A stretch of 64,000 nucleotides of DNA. It comes from Cellulomonas taurus. GTDB taxonomy: Bacteria; Actinomycetota; Actinomycetes; Actinomycetales; Cellulomonadaceae. Each line of letters starts with the position of its first letter. Positions within the stretch are counted from its first letter, which is position 1. A program made the translations under genes and the position numbers. A model generated the notes under the pieces. That model searched no databases. It had not been told where the DNA came from and saw only the letters and a program-made list of their open reading frames with translations. Location: the NCBI RefSeq assembly GCF_012931845.1, contig NZ_CP051884.1, positions 1,364,001 to 1,428,000 on the forward strand, written 5' to 3'. Shown piece by piece: positions 41,575-50,802 of the stretch.

Positions 41575-42174
41575 TCAGACCGGTGGTGCCGGGTCGTACT
41601 GGATGCCCCGGCGCACGTCGCGGGCGGCGGTCGTCGACTCGAGTCGGGCGACCAGGTGCAGGGCCATGTCGATGCCCGCGGACACTCCGGCCGAGGTCAG
41701 CACGTCGCCGTCGTCCACGAACCGGGCCTCGGTGTCGATCATGACGCTGGGGTCGATGGCGGCCAGCTCGTCCACCGCGCGCCAGTGCGTGGTCGCCGGT
41801 CGACCGGCCAGCAGTCCGGCGGCGGCGTAGACCAACGCACCGGTGCACACCGACGCGAGCAGCGGCGTGGTGGGCCGCAGCTCGCGCAACCAGGCCAGGT
41901 GGTCGTGGTCCTGGGCGAGTCGCCGGGTGCCCTGTCCGCCGGGGTGGATCAGCACGTGCAGGTCACCGACCTCGGCGGCGGAGGTGTCGGGCAGCAGGCG
42001 CAGGCCCTTGGCGGCACGCACACCGGCGCCGTCGGGGGAGAACAGACAGACCTCGGGGCGCAGGGGTGAGTGGTCCGCCCAGGCGGTGAGCACCTCGTAG
42101 GGGCCCACCAGGTCGAGTTCCTCCACGTCGTCGAACGCGAGGATCCCGATCCGCAACGGGTGTCCGGTGCCCAT
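41575..42174 (-). CDS. DJ-1/PfpI-family protein
   Basis: 199 residues from ATG 42174. Class I glutamine amidotransferase-like fold: RIGILAFDDVEELDLVGPYEV start, LLASVCTGALVYAAAGLL with the nucleophile-elbow Cys, and TTHWRAVDELA. Best resembles isonitrile hydratase/ThiJ-type members. Reaction unknown. It is followed 16 bp later (upstream on the map) by nadA on the same strand, so a two-gene unit nadA-DJ1 is likely. Confidence 0.86.
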   Translation of the reverse strand: MGTGHPLRIGILAFDDVEELDLVGPYEVLTAWADHSPLRPEVCLFSPDGAGVRAAKGLRLLPDTSAAEVGDLHVLIHPGGQGTRRLAQDHDHLAWLRELRPTTPLLASVCTGALVYAAAGLLAGRPATTHWRAVDELAAIDPSVMIDTEARFVDDGDVLTSAGVSAGIDMALHLVARLESTTAARDVRRGIQYDPAPPV

Positions 42175-42190
42175 GTTCTCCCCCAGGTGG

Positions 42191-43393
42191 TCAGAGTCCG
42201 GGTAGTGCCAGCATCTGGTCCAGGGCGACCCGCGCCCAGTGTGCGTCGTCGGCGTCGACCACGATCCGGTTGACCATGCGGCCCTCGGCGAGCGACTCCA
42301 TCGCCCAGACCAGGTGCGGCAGGTCGATCCGGTTCATGGTGGAGCAGAAGCAGACCGTGTCGTCGAGGTAGCTGATCCGCTTGTCCGGGTGGGCGGCGGC
42401 CAGTCGCCGGACCAGGTTCAGCTCGGTGCCGATCGCCCAGGCGCTGCCCGGCTCAGCGGCTTCCAGGGCCTTGATGATGTACTCGGTGGACCCGACCATG
42501 TCCGCCCCGGTGACGACCTCGTGCTTGCACTCCGGGTGCACCAGCACGGTCACGTCCGGGATGGTGGCGCGCACGTCGACCAGGTTCCGCTCCGAGAACC
42601 GGCCGTGCACGGAGCAGTGCCCGCGCCACAGGATCATCCGGGCGTCGCGCAGCTGCTGGACGGTCAGGCCGCCGTTCGGCTTGCGCGGGTCGAAGACGAC
42701 GCACGCCTCCAGCGGGATGCCGAGCTGCAGCACCGCGGTGTTGCGGCCCAGGTGCTGGTCCGGCATGAACAGCACCTTCCCGGTGCCGTCGACGCCGCCG
42801 ACCCGGTCGAAGGCCCAGCGCAGCGCGACCTGCGCGTTGGACGAGGTGCAGACGGTGCCGCCGTGGCGGCCGGTGAACGCCTTGATCGCGGCGGTGGAGT
42901 TCATGTAGGTCACCGGGACGGTGTCCTCGGCGATCCCGGCCTCGACCAGCACGTCCCAGGCGTCCTCGACCTGGTCGATGGCGGCCATGTCGGCCATTGA
43001 GCACCCGGCGGCCAGGTCCGGCAGCACGACCTGCTGCGCGTCCGAGGTCAGGATGTCCGCGGACTCGGCCATGAAGTGCACGCCGCAGAACAGGATGAAC
43101 TCGGCGTCGGGCCGGGCGGCGGCCTCCCGGGCGAGTTTGAAGGAGTCGCCGGTGACGTCGGCGAAGTCGATGACCTCGTCGCGCTGGTAGTGGTGGCCGA
43201 GCACGAAGGCGCGCTCGCCCAGGGCGGCCCGGGCGGCGCGGGCGCGCTCGACCAGATCGGGGTCGCTGGCGGCGGGCAGCGCACCGGAACACTCCACCCC
43301 TCGCTCGGAGGCCAGGTCGGTTCCCTGGCCGAGCAGGAGCAGCGCGGACGAGCGCGGCTCGGTGAACGTCGACGGCTGGGTGAGCAGGGTCAC
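42191..43393 (-). CDS. nadA: Quinolinate synthase
   Basis: 400 residues from GTG 43393. Three cysteine ligands for the [4Fe-4S] cluster fit the family layout: FCGVHFMAESA, VTYMNSTAAIKAFTG with CTSSNA, and HPECKHEVV and VCFCSTMNRIDL towards the end. It condenses iminoaspartate and dihydroxyacetone phosphate to quinolinate for NAD. nadB/nadC are not in the window. The gene upstream, glycerate kinase, diverges from it. Confidence 0.94.
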   Translation of the reverse strand: MTLLTQPSTFTEPRSSALLLLGQGTDLASERGVECSGALPAASDPDLVERARAARAALGERAFVLGHHYQRDEVIDFADVTGDSFKLAREAAARPDAEFILFCGVHFMAESADILTSDAQQVVLPDLAAGCSMADMAAIDQVEDAWDVLVEAGIAEDTVPVTYMNSTAAIKAFTGRHGGTVCTSSNAQVALRWAFDRVGGVDGTGKVLFMPDQHLGRNTAVLQLGIPLEACVVFDPRKPNGGLTVQQLRDARMILWRGHCSVHGRFSERNLVDVRATIPDVTVLVHPECKHEVVTGADMVGSTEYIIKALEAAEPGSAWAIGTELNLVRRLAAAHPDKRISYLDDTVCFCSTMNRIDLPHLVWAMESLAEGRMVNRIVVDADDAHWARVALDQMLALPGL

Positions 43394-43434
43394 CGGCCGA
43401 TCATCCCACAGCCAGGACGTGCCACGATCAGGTC

Positions 43435-44610
43435 ATGCATGTCCTGGTGAGCACCGGCCGATTCGACCCCGCAGCGCCCGACCGGCCGGGGCTCGGGGCG
43501 GTGGAGGCCGCCGCGGCGATCGGCGCCGGCTGGCAGGACGCGCGCCCCGAGGACCGGGTGACGGCGGTGCCGCTGAACGACGGTGGACCGGGTCTGATCG
43601 ACGTGCTGCAGGCGGCCCGTGGCGGCGAGCTGATCGCGGTGACGGTGCCGGACGCCGGTGGCGAGCCGGTGCCGAGCGCGGTGCTGGTGCTCACCGAGGA
43701 CTCCGGCGCCCCCACCGCCTACGTCGACGGCTCGGTGGCACTCGGCGGATCGGCGCCCGTGGCGGAGGCGACGACGGCGGGTCTGGGGCACCTGATCCGG
43801 GCGGCGTTGGACACCGGGGCACCCCGGATCGTGATCGGGACCGGACCGCGCCGGGTCACCGCGCACGATGCCGGGTGGGGGCTGCTGCGGGTGCTGCTGG
43901 ACGAGGACGACGCCCGACCGTCCACCGCCGATCTGGTGGCGCTGCGGGAGGCGCTGCACGACCGGGACCTGGTGCTGCTCGGCCACCACGACCAGGCGCT
44001 GCTCGGGCTGAACGGGGCGAGTGCCGCGCTGGTCGACGCCGGTCGGGCCACGGCGGAGGAGTCGCAGGCGATCGAACGGCGGACGGCCGACCTGGTCGCG
44101 GCCCTGACCACGGCGGCCGGACCGGGACGCACGAACCTGCTCACCACGCCGCACGGCCACGACCACGGCCACCCGCCCACGGCCACGGCGGTGACCGGGA
44201 CCCGTCCGGCGGTGGCCCCCGGGTCCGGCGCCGGGGGAGGGGCCGCCTTCGCGCTCGGCCTGCTCGGCGCCCGTCGCGTGGACGGGGCGACCTGGATCGC
44301 GGATGCGGTGCGGCTGGCCGACCGGGTGGAAGCGGCGGATCTGGTGGTCACCGGTGTCGGCGTCCTGGACGGCACCGCGCTGGAGGAGGGGGTCGTCCCG
44401 GCGGTGAGTGCCGTGGCGCTGCCGCTGGGCATCCCGGTGATCGCGCTGGCGGCGCAGCTCCGCACCGGCCGTCGGGACTGGGGGGCCGCCGGGATCGCCG
44501 GTGCCTTCGAGGTGGTCGAGTCCCCGGAGCGGGCCGCCGACTGGCGGGCGGGTCCGGCGGCGGCCCTGCGGGCGCGGCTGCCCCGGATCGCACGCACCTG
44601 GTCCCGGTGA
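43435..44610 (+). CDS. Glycerate kinase family protein
   Basis: 391 residues from ATG 43435. Family signs: SPVAEATTAGLGHLI-like VAEATTAGLGHLIRAAL, DTGAPRIVIGTG, and GAGGGAAFALGLLGARRVDG, with VVTGVGVLDGTALEEG near the end; these match GlxK/GarK-type kinases acting on D-glycerate and ATP. A short HGHDHGHPP loop near residue 245 may bind metal or be a linker. The first region is shorter than in typical GlxK and lacks some consensus, so substrate is not certain. Confidence 0.8.
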   Translation: MHVLVSTGRFDPAAPDRPGLGAVEAAAAIGAGWQDARPEDRVTAVPLNDGGPGLIDVLQAARGGELIAVTVPDAGGEPVPSAVLVLTEDSGAPTAYVDGSVALGGSAPVAEATTAGLGHLIRAALDTGAPRIVIGTGPRRVTAHDAGWGLLRVLLDEDDARPSTADLVALREALHDRDLVLLGHHDQALLGLNGASAALVDAGRATAEESQAIERRTADLVAALTTAAGPGRTNLLTTPHGHDHGHPPTATAVTGTRPAVAPGSGAGGGAAFALGLLGARRVDGATWIADAVRLADRVEAADLVVTGVGVLDGTALEEGVVPAVSAVALPLGIPVIALAAQLRTGRRDWGAAGIAGAFEVVESPERAADWRAGPAAALRARLPRIARTWSR

Positions 44611-44714
44611 GCTGCCGTCAGCCACGCAGGGACGGAGTCGTACAGTGGGAACAGATCGTGCGGGGCGGCTGTTGCTGCCTGAGGACGACTGACCGGACAG
44701 ACACGGGAGAGACG

Positions 44715-45065
44715 ATGAGCGAGACCACCGAGACCGCGACGCACGGCGTCGAGCTGACCGATGTCGCCGCCGGGAAGGTGCGCAGCCTGCTCGAGCAGGA
44801 GGGTCGCGACGACCTGCGGCTGCGGATCGCCGTGCAGCCCGGTGGCTGCTCCGGCCTGATCTACCAGCTCTACTTCGACGAGCGGGTGCTGGACGGGGAC
44901 GCCCTGCGCGACTTCGACGGCGTCGAGGTCGTCGTGGACCGGATGAGCGTGCCGTACCTGGAGGGCGCGACCATCGACTTCGCCGACACCATCGAGAAGC
45001 AGGGCTTCACCATCGACAACCCGAACGCCGGGTCGTCCTGCGCCTGCGGCGGTTCGTTCAGCTGA
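44715..45065 (+). CDS. erpA: ErpA/HesB-type iron-sulfur carrier
   Basis: 116 residues from ATG 44715 with GGGAGAGACG upstream. A-type scaffold with all three cysteines: QPGGCSGLIYQ, and SSCACGGSFS at the C-terminus. It accepts Fe-S clusters from the assembly machinery and passes them to targets such as nadA's product or respiratory proteins. A TACAGT box is visible at about 44640. The convergent hairpin separates it from the NifS homologue. Confidence 0.92.
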   Translation: MSETTETATHGVELTDVAAGKVRSLLEQEGRDDLRLRIAVQPGGCSGLIYQLYFDERVLDGDALRDFDGVEVVVDRMSVPYLEGATIDFADTIEKQGFTIDNPNAGSSCACGGSFS

Positions 45066-45075
45066 ATCGACCCGG

Positions 45076-45105
45076 AGCCCCGGACCGTGCGAACGGTCCG
45101 GGGCT
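45076..45105. terminator. Bidirectional terminator between erpA and the NifS homologue
   Basis: 13-bp arms AGCCCCGGACCGT / ACGGTCCGGGGCT with a GCGA loop. Confidence 0.8.
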
Positions 45106-45113
45106 TCGTCGTG

Positions 45114-46238
45114 TCACAGCCCGTTCCGGGTGCGGATCTCGGCGACGATGCCGGGCAACTGGTCGCAGAACCGTTCGATCTGCGCCGCAGCGGTCTCCGG
45201 CGGCAGGGTGAGGCGCACATTCCCCTGGGTGAGGGCGCCCATCGCCGCCAGGACGTGGCTGGGCTGTTCGGTGGCGGAGGTGCAGGCCGACCCGGAGGCG
45301 ACCGCGAACCCGGCGCGGTCGAGGGCGGTGACCACGGCCTCCCCGTCCACATAGAGACAGGAGAACGTCAGCACGTGCGGCAGGCGCCTCGCGGGTTCGG
45401 CAGGACCGGCCACCATCGTCATCGGCACCTCGGCAGCCACCCGCTCGCGCACCCGGGCGACCAGCGACGGGTCGCCCGCACGCGGTGCCGCCAGCTGCAG
45501 GGCCACCGCGGCGGCCAGGGCGGCGGGCACCGACACACCCCCGGGGAACCAACGTTCGGTGTCCTCCGGCGGTCCGACCGGTGAGCGACGCACCCCGGCG
45601 CGGGTGACCAGCACCGCCACACCGGGGACGGCGCCGACGTCGGCCGGGTCCAGGGTGAGCAGATCCCACTCGGCGCCGACCGGGACATGACCGAAGGAGC
45701 TCCCGGCGTCCACCAGCAGTGGCACCCCCGCCCCGCGGGCCGCCTGCCAGGCAGCGCCGACGGGCTGTCGGGTACCGACCTCGCCGTTCGCGTGCTGCAC
45801 GGCGGCCAGAGCCACGTCCCCGGCGGAGACCGCGTCGGCGAACGCGTCGACGTCGAGGGCCCCGTCACCGTCGACCGGCACCGTGCGACGCTCTCCCGCG
45901 TGGTCGGCCGCGTCCAGCACCGCCATCCGCTCGACAGCGGAGGCGACGATGCCGGGGCCGGTCCGGCGGCGACCGCGGGCGACGGTGAGCACCGCCGACT
46001 GCAGGGCAGCGGTGTGCGAGGGCGCGAGGTCGACCTCTTCGGTGCGGGCGCCGACCAGGCCGGCGATCGCCTCCCGCGCGCCGTCCACCAGGGCCCGGGC
46101 ACGACGTCCCTCGCTGTGCAGGCGACGCGGATCCGACCAGCCCTCGTCCAGTGCGGCGAGGAAGGCGTCGCGGACCTGAGCGGGGACGGGCGCGTGCCCG
46201 GCGACGTCGAACACGGCACGGGGCTGACTCGTGGACAC
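45114..46238 (-). CDS. Lysine-free cysteine desulfurase-like (class V aminotransferase) protein
   Basis: 374 residues from ATG 46238. It has the NifS/IscS backbone: VFDVAGHAPVPAQV start, VQHANGEVGTRQPV (N-E-G of the PLP site), VDAGSSFGHVPV, and the SGSACTSATEQPSH loop with the active-site Cys. The expected PLP lysine motif S-x-H-K is replaced by D-P-A-D at residues 197-200, and the whole protein contains no lysine at all. Conventional PLP Schiff-base chemistry is therefore not possible. It may be a regulatory or scaffold paralogue. It sits next to erpA and ctaC. Confidence 0.8.
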   Translation of the reverse strand: MSTSQPRAVFDVAGHAPVPAQVRDAFLAALDEGWSDPRRLHSEGRRARALVDGAREAIAGLVGARTEEVDLAPSHTAALQSAVLTVARGRRRTGPGIVASAVERMAVLDAADHAGERRTVPVDGDGALDVDAFADAVSAGDVALAAVQHANGEVGTRQPVGAAWQAARGAGVPLLVDAGSSFGHVPVGAEWDLLTLDPADVGAVPGVAVLVTRAGVRRSPVGPPEDTERWFPGGVSVPAALAAAVALQLAAPRAGDPSLVARVRERVAAEVPMTMVAGPAEPARRLPHVLTFSCLYVDGEAVVTALDRAGFAVASGSACTSATEQPSHVLAAMGALTQGNVRLTLPPETAAAQIERFCDQLPGIVAEIRTRNGL

Positions 46239-46345
46239 ACCGGAACGCTAACCGGTGGGCGAGCCCGCACGTGATCCAGCTGACACTTCGTCAGTTCGTT
46301 GGCTCGAAACGCGTCCATCGGGTCACGACGAGGCGATTCCCGCGC

Positions 46346-46351
46346 TACGCT
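46346..46351 (+). promoter_or_regulatory. -10 box of the ctaC operon
   Basis: TACGCT, about 100 bp before the chosen ctaC start; a DosR-like palindrome AGGACAAAGGTCCT follows at 46365-46378. Confidence 0.45.
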
Positions 46352-46364
46352 GCACAGGATCGAG

Positions 46365-46378
46365 AGGACAAAGGTCCT
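46365..46378. promoter_or_regulatory. DosR-like palindrome before ctaC
   Basis: AGGACAAAGGTCCT has 5-bp arms around AAAG. It resembles the GGGAC-TTTNG-TCCC site of DosR/DevR in arms only and would lie just past the transcription start. Confidence 0.3.
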
Positions 46379-46452
46379 AAGAAGATCCCTGACCGGTGTC
46401 GGGCGCGGCGATGCGCCTGGCCGGGTGGGGATCCGAGAGTGGAAGGCCCCCG

Positions 46453-47328
46453 GTGCGCTCGCAGACCCCCCGCCGCCGCAGCAGGTGGAACCGACTGGCC
46501 GTCGCGGGAGCCGCGTCGGCCGTCGTGCTCGCCCTTGCCGGCTGCTCGCCCGAGGTCAGCCGTGGCTGGCTGCCCGGTGACTCCGACAACGAGATCACCA
46601 ACCAGACCGGTCGGATCACGAACCTGTGGGTCGGCTCCTGGGTGGCGGCGCTGATCGTCGGCGTCATCGTCTGGGGCCTGATCATCTGGTGCGTCGCCGT
46701 CTACCGGAAGCGCAAGGAGGACGACCAGCTCCCCGTGCAGCTCCGGTACCACGTGCCGCTGGAGATCATGTACGTGATCCTGCCGATCATCATGGTCGGC
46801 GTGCTGTTCTACTACACCGCGCGCGACATGACCGAGATCCAGGACACCACCGCCGAGCCGGACCTCACCGTCCAGGTGATCGGCAAGCAGTGGAGCTGGG
46901 ACTTCAACTACGTCGACGACGACGTGTACGACACCGGTGAGCACGCGCAGAACGTGGGCGAGAACGGGACCCTGGCCGAGCAGCCGACCCTGTACCTCCC
47001 GGTGGGCCAGCGGGTCGAGTTCGTCCTCGACTCCCGCGATGTCATCCACTCGTTCTGGGTGCCGGCGTTCCTCTACAAGCAGGACATGATCCCGGGCCGC
47101 ACCAACACCTTCCAGGTGGTGCCACAGGTCGAGGGTGAGTACGTCGGCAAGTGCGCCGAGCTGTGCGGCGAGGAGCACTCGTCGATGCTGTTCAACGTGA
47201 AGGTCGTCTCCGAGCAGGAGTACGAGCAGCACATCGAGGACCTGCGCGACGCCGGTCAGGACGGGCAGATCGGGCTGGAGTACAACCGGCTCCAGGACGC
47301 CCGCGTCGCCGGTGAGGGAGAGAACTGA
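46453..47328 (+). CDS. ctaC: Cytochrome c oxidase subunit II
   Basis: 291 residues from GTG 46453, GGAAGG upstream; ATG 46411 and GTG 46396 are in-frame alternatives. Basic signal ([13 protein letters not shown]) and lipobox LAGC near residue 31 mark it as a lipoprotein. Two membrane helices follow ([40 protein letters not shown]), then the CuA domain: [11 protein letters not shown] (His), [12 protein letters not shown] (two Cys, His, Met). It takes electrons from the attached cytochrome bcc complex. TGATG overlap with ctaD. Confidence 0.93.
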   Translation: MRSQTPRRRSRWNRLAVAGAASAVVLALAGCSPEVSRGWLPGDSDNEITNQTGRITNLWVGSWVAALIVGVIVWGLIIWCVAVYRKRKEDDQLPVQLRYHVPLEIMYVILPIIMVGVLFYYTARDMTEIQDTTAEPDLTVQVIGKQWSWDFNYVDDDVYDTGEHAQNVGENGTLAEQPTLYLPVGQRVEFVLDSRDVIHSFWVPAFLYKQDMIPGRTNTFQVVPQVEGEYVGKCAELCGEEHSSMLFNVKVVSEQEYEQHIEDLRDAGQDGQIGLEYNRLQDARVAGEGEN

Positions 47329-49145
47329 TGGCGACCGCCGAGCACATCGAGACCATTCCGGGTCTCGCGCCGCGTAAGCAGACCTTCGGCCGCACGGTGG
47401 TCAAGTGGATCACCTCCACCGACCACAAGACGATCGGGTACATGTACCTGATCACCGCGTTCATCTGGTTCTGCCTCGGCGGACTGATGGCGCTGCTGAT
47501 CCGCGCCGAGCTGTTCGAGCCCGGCATCCAGATCGTGCAGAGCAAGGAGCAGTACAACCAGCTCTTCACGATGCACGGCACGATCATGCTGCTGCTGTTC
47601 GCGACCCCCCTGTTCGCGGCCTTCGCGAACATCATCATGCCGCTGCAGATCGGCGCGCCGGACGTCGCCTTCCCGCGGCTGAACGCCTTCAGCTACTGGC
47701 TGTACCTGTTCGGTGGTCTGATCGCCGCCGCCGGGTTCCTCACCCCGCAGGGTGCCGCCTCCTTCGGCTGGTTCGCCTATGCGCCGCTGTCCAACAGCGT
47801 GTACTCGCCGGGCGCCGGCGGTGACCTCTGGGTCTTCGGTCTGGCGCTGACCGGTTTCGGCACCATCCTCGGTGCGGTCAACTTCATCACCACCATCGTG
47901 ACGATGCGCGCGCCGGGCATGACCATGTTCCGGATGCCGATCTTCACCTGGAACACCCTGATCACCAGCCTGCTGGTGCTGATGGCCTTCCCGCCGCTGG
48001 CCGCCGCGCTGTTCGCGCTGGGTGCCGACCGGCGACTGGGTGCGCAGGTGTTCAACCCGGAGAACGGCGGTGCCATCCTCTGGCAGCACCTGTTCTGGTT
48101 CTTCGGTCACCCCGAGGTGTACATCATTGCGCTGCCGTTCTTCGGTATCGCGACCGAGATCCTGCCGGTGTTCAGCCGCAAGCCGGTCTTCGGGTACAAG
48201 GGTCTGGTCTACGCGACCATCGCCATCGCCGCGCTGTCCGTGACGGTGTGGGCGCACCACATGTACGTGACCGGTGCGGTGCTGCTGCCGTTCTTCGCGC
48301 TGATGACGATGCTGATCGCGGTCCCGACCGGCGTGAAGTTCTTCAACTGGATCGGCACGATGTGGCGAGGGAAACTCACCTTCGAGACACCGATGCTGTG
48401 GACGATCGGCTTCCTCACCACCTTCCTGTTCGGTGGTCTGACCGGCGTCATCCTGTCCAGCCCGGCCCTCGACTTCCAGGTCTCCGACACCTACTTCGTG
48501 GTCGCGCACTTCCACTACGTGGTCTTCGGCACCGTGGTGTTCATGATGTTCGGCGGCATGTACTACTGGTGGCCGAAGTTCACCGGCCGGATGCTCAACG
48601 AGCGCCTGGGCAAGCTGCACTTCTGGCTGCTGTTCATCGGCTTCCACATGACGTTCCTGATCCAGCACTGGCTGGGCGTGATCGGCATGCCGCGCCGGTA
48701 CGCCGACTACTCGCCGGAGGACGGCTTCACCTGGATGAACCAGGTGTCGACGGTCGGCTCGATGATCCTGGCGATCTCGACGCTGCCCTTCCTGTGGAAC
48801 GTCTACACGACCTGGCGCAACGCGCCGAAGGTCACCGTCGACGACCCGTGGGGTTACGGCGCCTCGCTGGAGTGGGCGACCTCCTGCCCGCCGCCGCGGC
48901 ACAACTTCACCACCCTGCCCCGGATCCGTTCCGAGCGTCCGGCCTTCGACCTGCACCACCCGGAGGTCGCCGCGATGGACCACGTCGAGCCGTCGCCCGG
49001 CATCCTGGACTGGGAGGCCGAGCGCACCGGTGAGCAGGGCGTGGCCCGCGACCGGGTCGAGACCGGTGGTGGCGAGCCGGAGCAGTCCAGCGCCACCATC
49101 ATCGACGACCGTCCGCGCAACGACGACGAGGAGGGCCAGCGATGA
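47328..49145 (+). CDS. ctaD: Cytochrome c oxidase subunit I
   Basis: 605 residues from ATG 47328, sharing one base with ctaC's stop. Twelve membrane helices. Heme a and CuB ligands: [25 protein letters not shown] (HPEVY cross-link), [15 protein letters not shown] (His pair), [11 protein letters not shown]. The K- and D-channel signatures are visible. C-terminal tail ([19 protein letters not shown]) is soluble and long, as in actinobacteria. Catalytic subunit of aa3 oxidase. Confidence 0.96.
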   Translation: MATAEHIETIPGLAPRKQTFGRTVVKWITSTDHKTIGYMYLITAFIWFCLGGLMALLIRAELFEPGIQIVQSKEQYNQLFTMHGTIMLLLFATPLFAAFANIIMPLQIGAPDVAFPRLNAFSYWLYLFGGLIAAAGFLTPQGAASFGWFAYAPLSNSVYSPGAGGDLWVFGLALTGFGTILGAVNFITTIVTMRAPGMTMFRMPIFTWNTLITSLLVLMAFPPLAAALFALGADRRLGAQVFNPENGGAILWQHLFWFFGHPEVYIIALPFFGIATEILPVFSRKPVFGYKGLVYATIAIAALSVTVWAHHMYVTGAVLLPFFALMTMLIAVPTGVKFFNWIGTMWRGKLTFETPMLWTIGFLTTFLFGGLTGVILSSPALDFQVSDTYFVVAHFHYVVFGTVVFMMFGGMYYWWPKFTGRMLNERLGKLHFWLLFIGFHMTFLIQHWLGVIGMPRRYADYSPEDGFTWMNQVSTVGSMILAISTLPFLWNVYTTWRNAPKVTVDDPWGYGASLEWATSCPPPRHNFTTLPRIRSERPAFDLHHPEVAAMDHVEPSPGILDWEAERTGEQGVARDRVETGGGEPEQSSATIIDDRPRNDDEEGQR

Positions 49146-49609
49146 GCTCGCTGCGTGAACCGGGCGGTCGGCCGTCCGAGCACGGTGCGTCCACCACGAA
49201 GCCGCACTCGATGAAGGTCGAGCCGTGGCTGTTCCTGGGCGGCATCCTGTTCTTCATCCCGATCGGCCTGATCTACGCCTGGTGGTCCGGCGGCGAGCCG
49301 GTCGGCACCGTCGGGATCCCGCTGGTCGGCGGTCTGGTCGGCATGATCGGCGGTTACCTGCTGCTGGTCGCCCGCCGGATCGACCCGCGGCCCGAGGACG
49401 ACCCGGAGGCGATGATCGCCGAGGGTGCCGGCGACCAGGGTGTGTTCAGCCCGTGGTCCTGGTGGCCGATCACGATCTCCGCCGCCGGTGCCCTGGTCTT
49501 CACCGGCATGGCCATCGGCTGGTGGATCGCGTACATCGGTGTCGCGCTGGGCGTCATCGGCCTGGTCGGCTGGGTGTTCGAGTTCTCCCGCGGCCAGCAC
49601 GCGCACTGA
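49142..49609 (+). CDS. ctaF: Cytochrome c oxidase subunit IV
   Basis: 155 residues from ATG 49142, overlapping ctaD by 4 bp. About four helices: [60 protein letters not shown], and [20 protein letters not shown]. This is the actinobacterial subunit IV (CtaF) that caps the aa3 oxidase. It completes the ctaCDF operon; a hairpin follows. Confidence 0.88.
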   Translation: MSSLREPGGRPSEHGASTTKPHSMKVEPWLFLGGILFFIPIGLIYAWWSGGEPVGTVGIPLVGGLVGMIGGYLLLVARRIDPRPEDDPEAMIAEGAGDQGVFSPWSWWPITISAAGALVFTGMAIGWWIAYIGVALGVIGLVGWVFEFSRGQHAH

Positions 49610-49623
49610 CCTGACACGGCTCC

Positions 49624-49661
49624 CCGAGGGGCGTCTCCGCTGCGGCGGGGGCGCCCCTCGG
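49624..49661 (+). terminator. Terminator after ctaF
   Basis: Arms CCGAGGGGCG / CGCCCCTCGG with an 18-nt G/C-rich loop, 15 nt after the ctaF stop. Confidence 0.75.
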
Positions 49662-49923
49662 TCGTGCGTCGCCCGGGCCGACCCCCCGCCCAACGCCACC
49701 CCGCAGCCACCCGCCCCCCCCGTCGCAACCCCGCCCCCGCCCCTCACCGTCGAAGTCGGCAGTCCACGCCACGATCCCCCCGGCGACGTGCCGACTTCGG
49801 GCGCGAAGTGCCGACCTCGGGGCGCCCGAGGGGCGAACTGCCGCCCGCACGCGGCGCCAGTGCACTAGCGCACTGGGCGGTGCCGAAGGGCGGCGGGCGA
49901 CGAGGCCTACCCGGGCACGACGA
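49662..49923. other. Gene-free spacer between ctaF and sodA
   Basis: About 260 bp of very GC-rich DNA between two terminators. It carries the second copy of the GTGCCGAC repeat block at 49751-49845. No gene is supported. Confidence 0.5.
49751..49845. repeat. Interspersed GTGCCGAC repeat, copy B
   Basis: Inverted copy GTCGGCAGTCCACGCC (49755-49770), then GTGCCGACTTCGGGCGCGA and GTGCCGACCTCGGGGCGC, in the same order and spacing as copy A at 24161. A third unit, CTGCCGCCCG, is degraded. Confidence 0.6.
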
Positions 49924-49959
49924 AGGGCCGGGCCCTCCCGAGGGGGAGTGCCCGGCCCT
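49924..49959 (-). terminator. sodA terminator
   Basis: Arms AGGGCCGGGC / GCCCGGCCCT with a 16-nt loop, after the sodA stop at 49977. Confidence 0.75.
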
Positions 49960-49976
49960 CGGCCGTGCTCAGCGGG

Positions 49977-50606
49977 TCAGAGCGACGGAACGATCAGCCC
50001 CGAGGTCTGGCTGCGGGCGCGCTCGAAGCGGGCGCCGGCGTCGGCCCAGTTCACGATGTTCCACCACGCCTTGACGTAGTCGGCCTTGACGTTGACGTAG
50101 TCCAGGTAGAAGGCGTGCTCCCACATGTCCAGCGTCACCAGCGGCACGAGGCCCAACGGGATGTTGCCCTGCTGGTCGTACAGCTGGACGATGATGAGCT
50201 TCTGGCCGATGGAGTCCCAGGCCAGGATCGACCAGCCGGAGCCCTGGATCGCGGTGGCGTTGGCGGTGAAGTGCGCCTGGAACTTGTCGAACGAGCCGAA
50301 GAACTCGTCGATGGCCGCGGCCAGCTCGCCGACCGGCTTGTCGCCGCCGTCGGGGGAGAGGTTCTCCCAGAACACCGAGTGGTTCACGTGACCACCCAGG
50401 TTGAAGGCCAGGTTCTTCTCCAGCCCGGCCACGGCGCCGAAGTCACCGGACTCGCGGGCGGCGGCCAGCTTCTCCAGGGCGGTGTTGGCACCGGCGACGT
50501 AGGTCGCGTGGTGCTTGTCGTGGTGCAGCTCCATGATGCGGCCGGAGATGTGCGGCTCCAGCGCCGCGTAGTCGTAGGGCAGGTCCGGCAGGGTGTACTC
50601 GGCCAT
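49977..50606 (-). CDS. sodA: Superoxide dismutase (Mn/Fe)
   Basis: 209 residues from ATG 50606 with GAGAGG upstream. [20 protein letters not shown] start; metal ligands: the His in [15 protein letters not shown] (H27-like) and H81-like [14 protein letters not shown] and H in [20 protein letters not shown]. It converts superoxide to oxygen and peroxide in the cytosol. It sits between the two respiratory operons, a likely fit with oxidative leak, though no shared promoter is seen. Confidence 0.96.
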   Translation of the reverse strand: MAEYTLPDLPYDYAALEPHISGRIMELHHDKHHATYVAGANTALEKLAAARESGDFGAVAGLEKNLAFNLGGHVNHSVFWENLSPDGGDKPVGELAAAIDEFFGSFDKFQAHFTANATAIQGSGWSILAWDSIGQKLIIVQLYDQQGNIPLGLVPLVTLDMWEHAFYLDYVNVKADYVKAWWNIVNWADAGARFERARSQTSGLIVPSL

Positions 50607-50694
50607 CAGTACCTCTCGGTGCATCGGGGTGGGCCCCGGAACGGGGTCCATCTGTCGTATCACGGTCGGCGGTCGCCCGCACGAGCGGCGACAA

Positions 50695-50752
50695 CGACCG
50701 ACGCCCGCGTCGATCCCGGCGGCTGACCGGGACCGACGCGGGCGTCGGGTCG
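50695..50752 (-). terminator. Terminator of the ctaE-qcrCAB cluster
   Basis: Stem of about 25 bp, left arm 50695-50719 and right arm 50727-50752, with a single bulge and one mismatch, between qcrB's stop at 50803 and sodA. Confidence 0.7.
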
Positions 50753-50802
50753 TACGTCATCCACTGGATCCAACGTCCCACAGGGATGAATGATTCCGCA
50801 CG

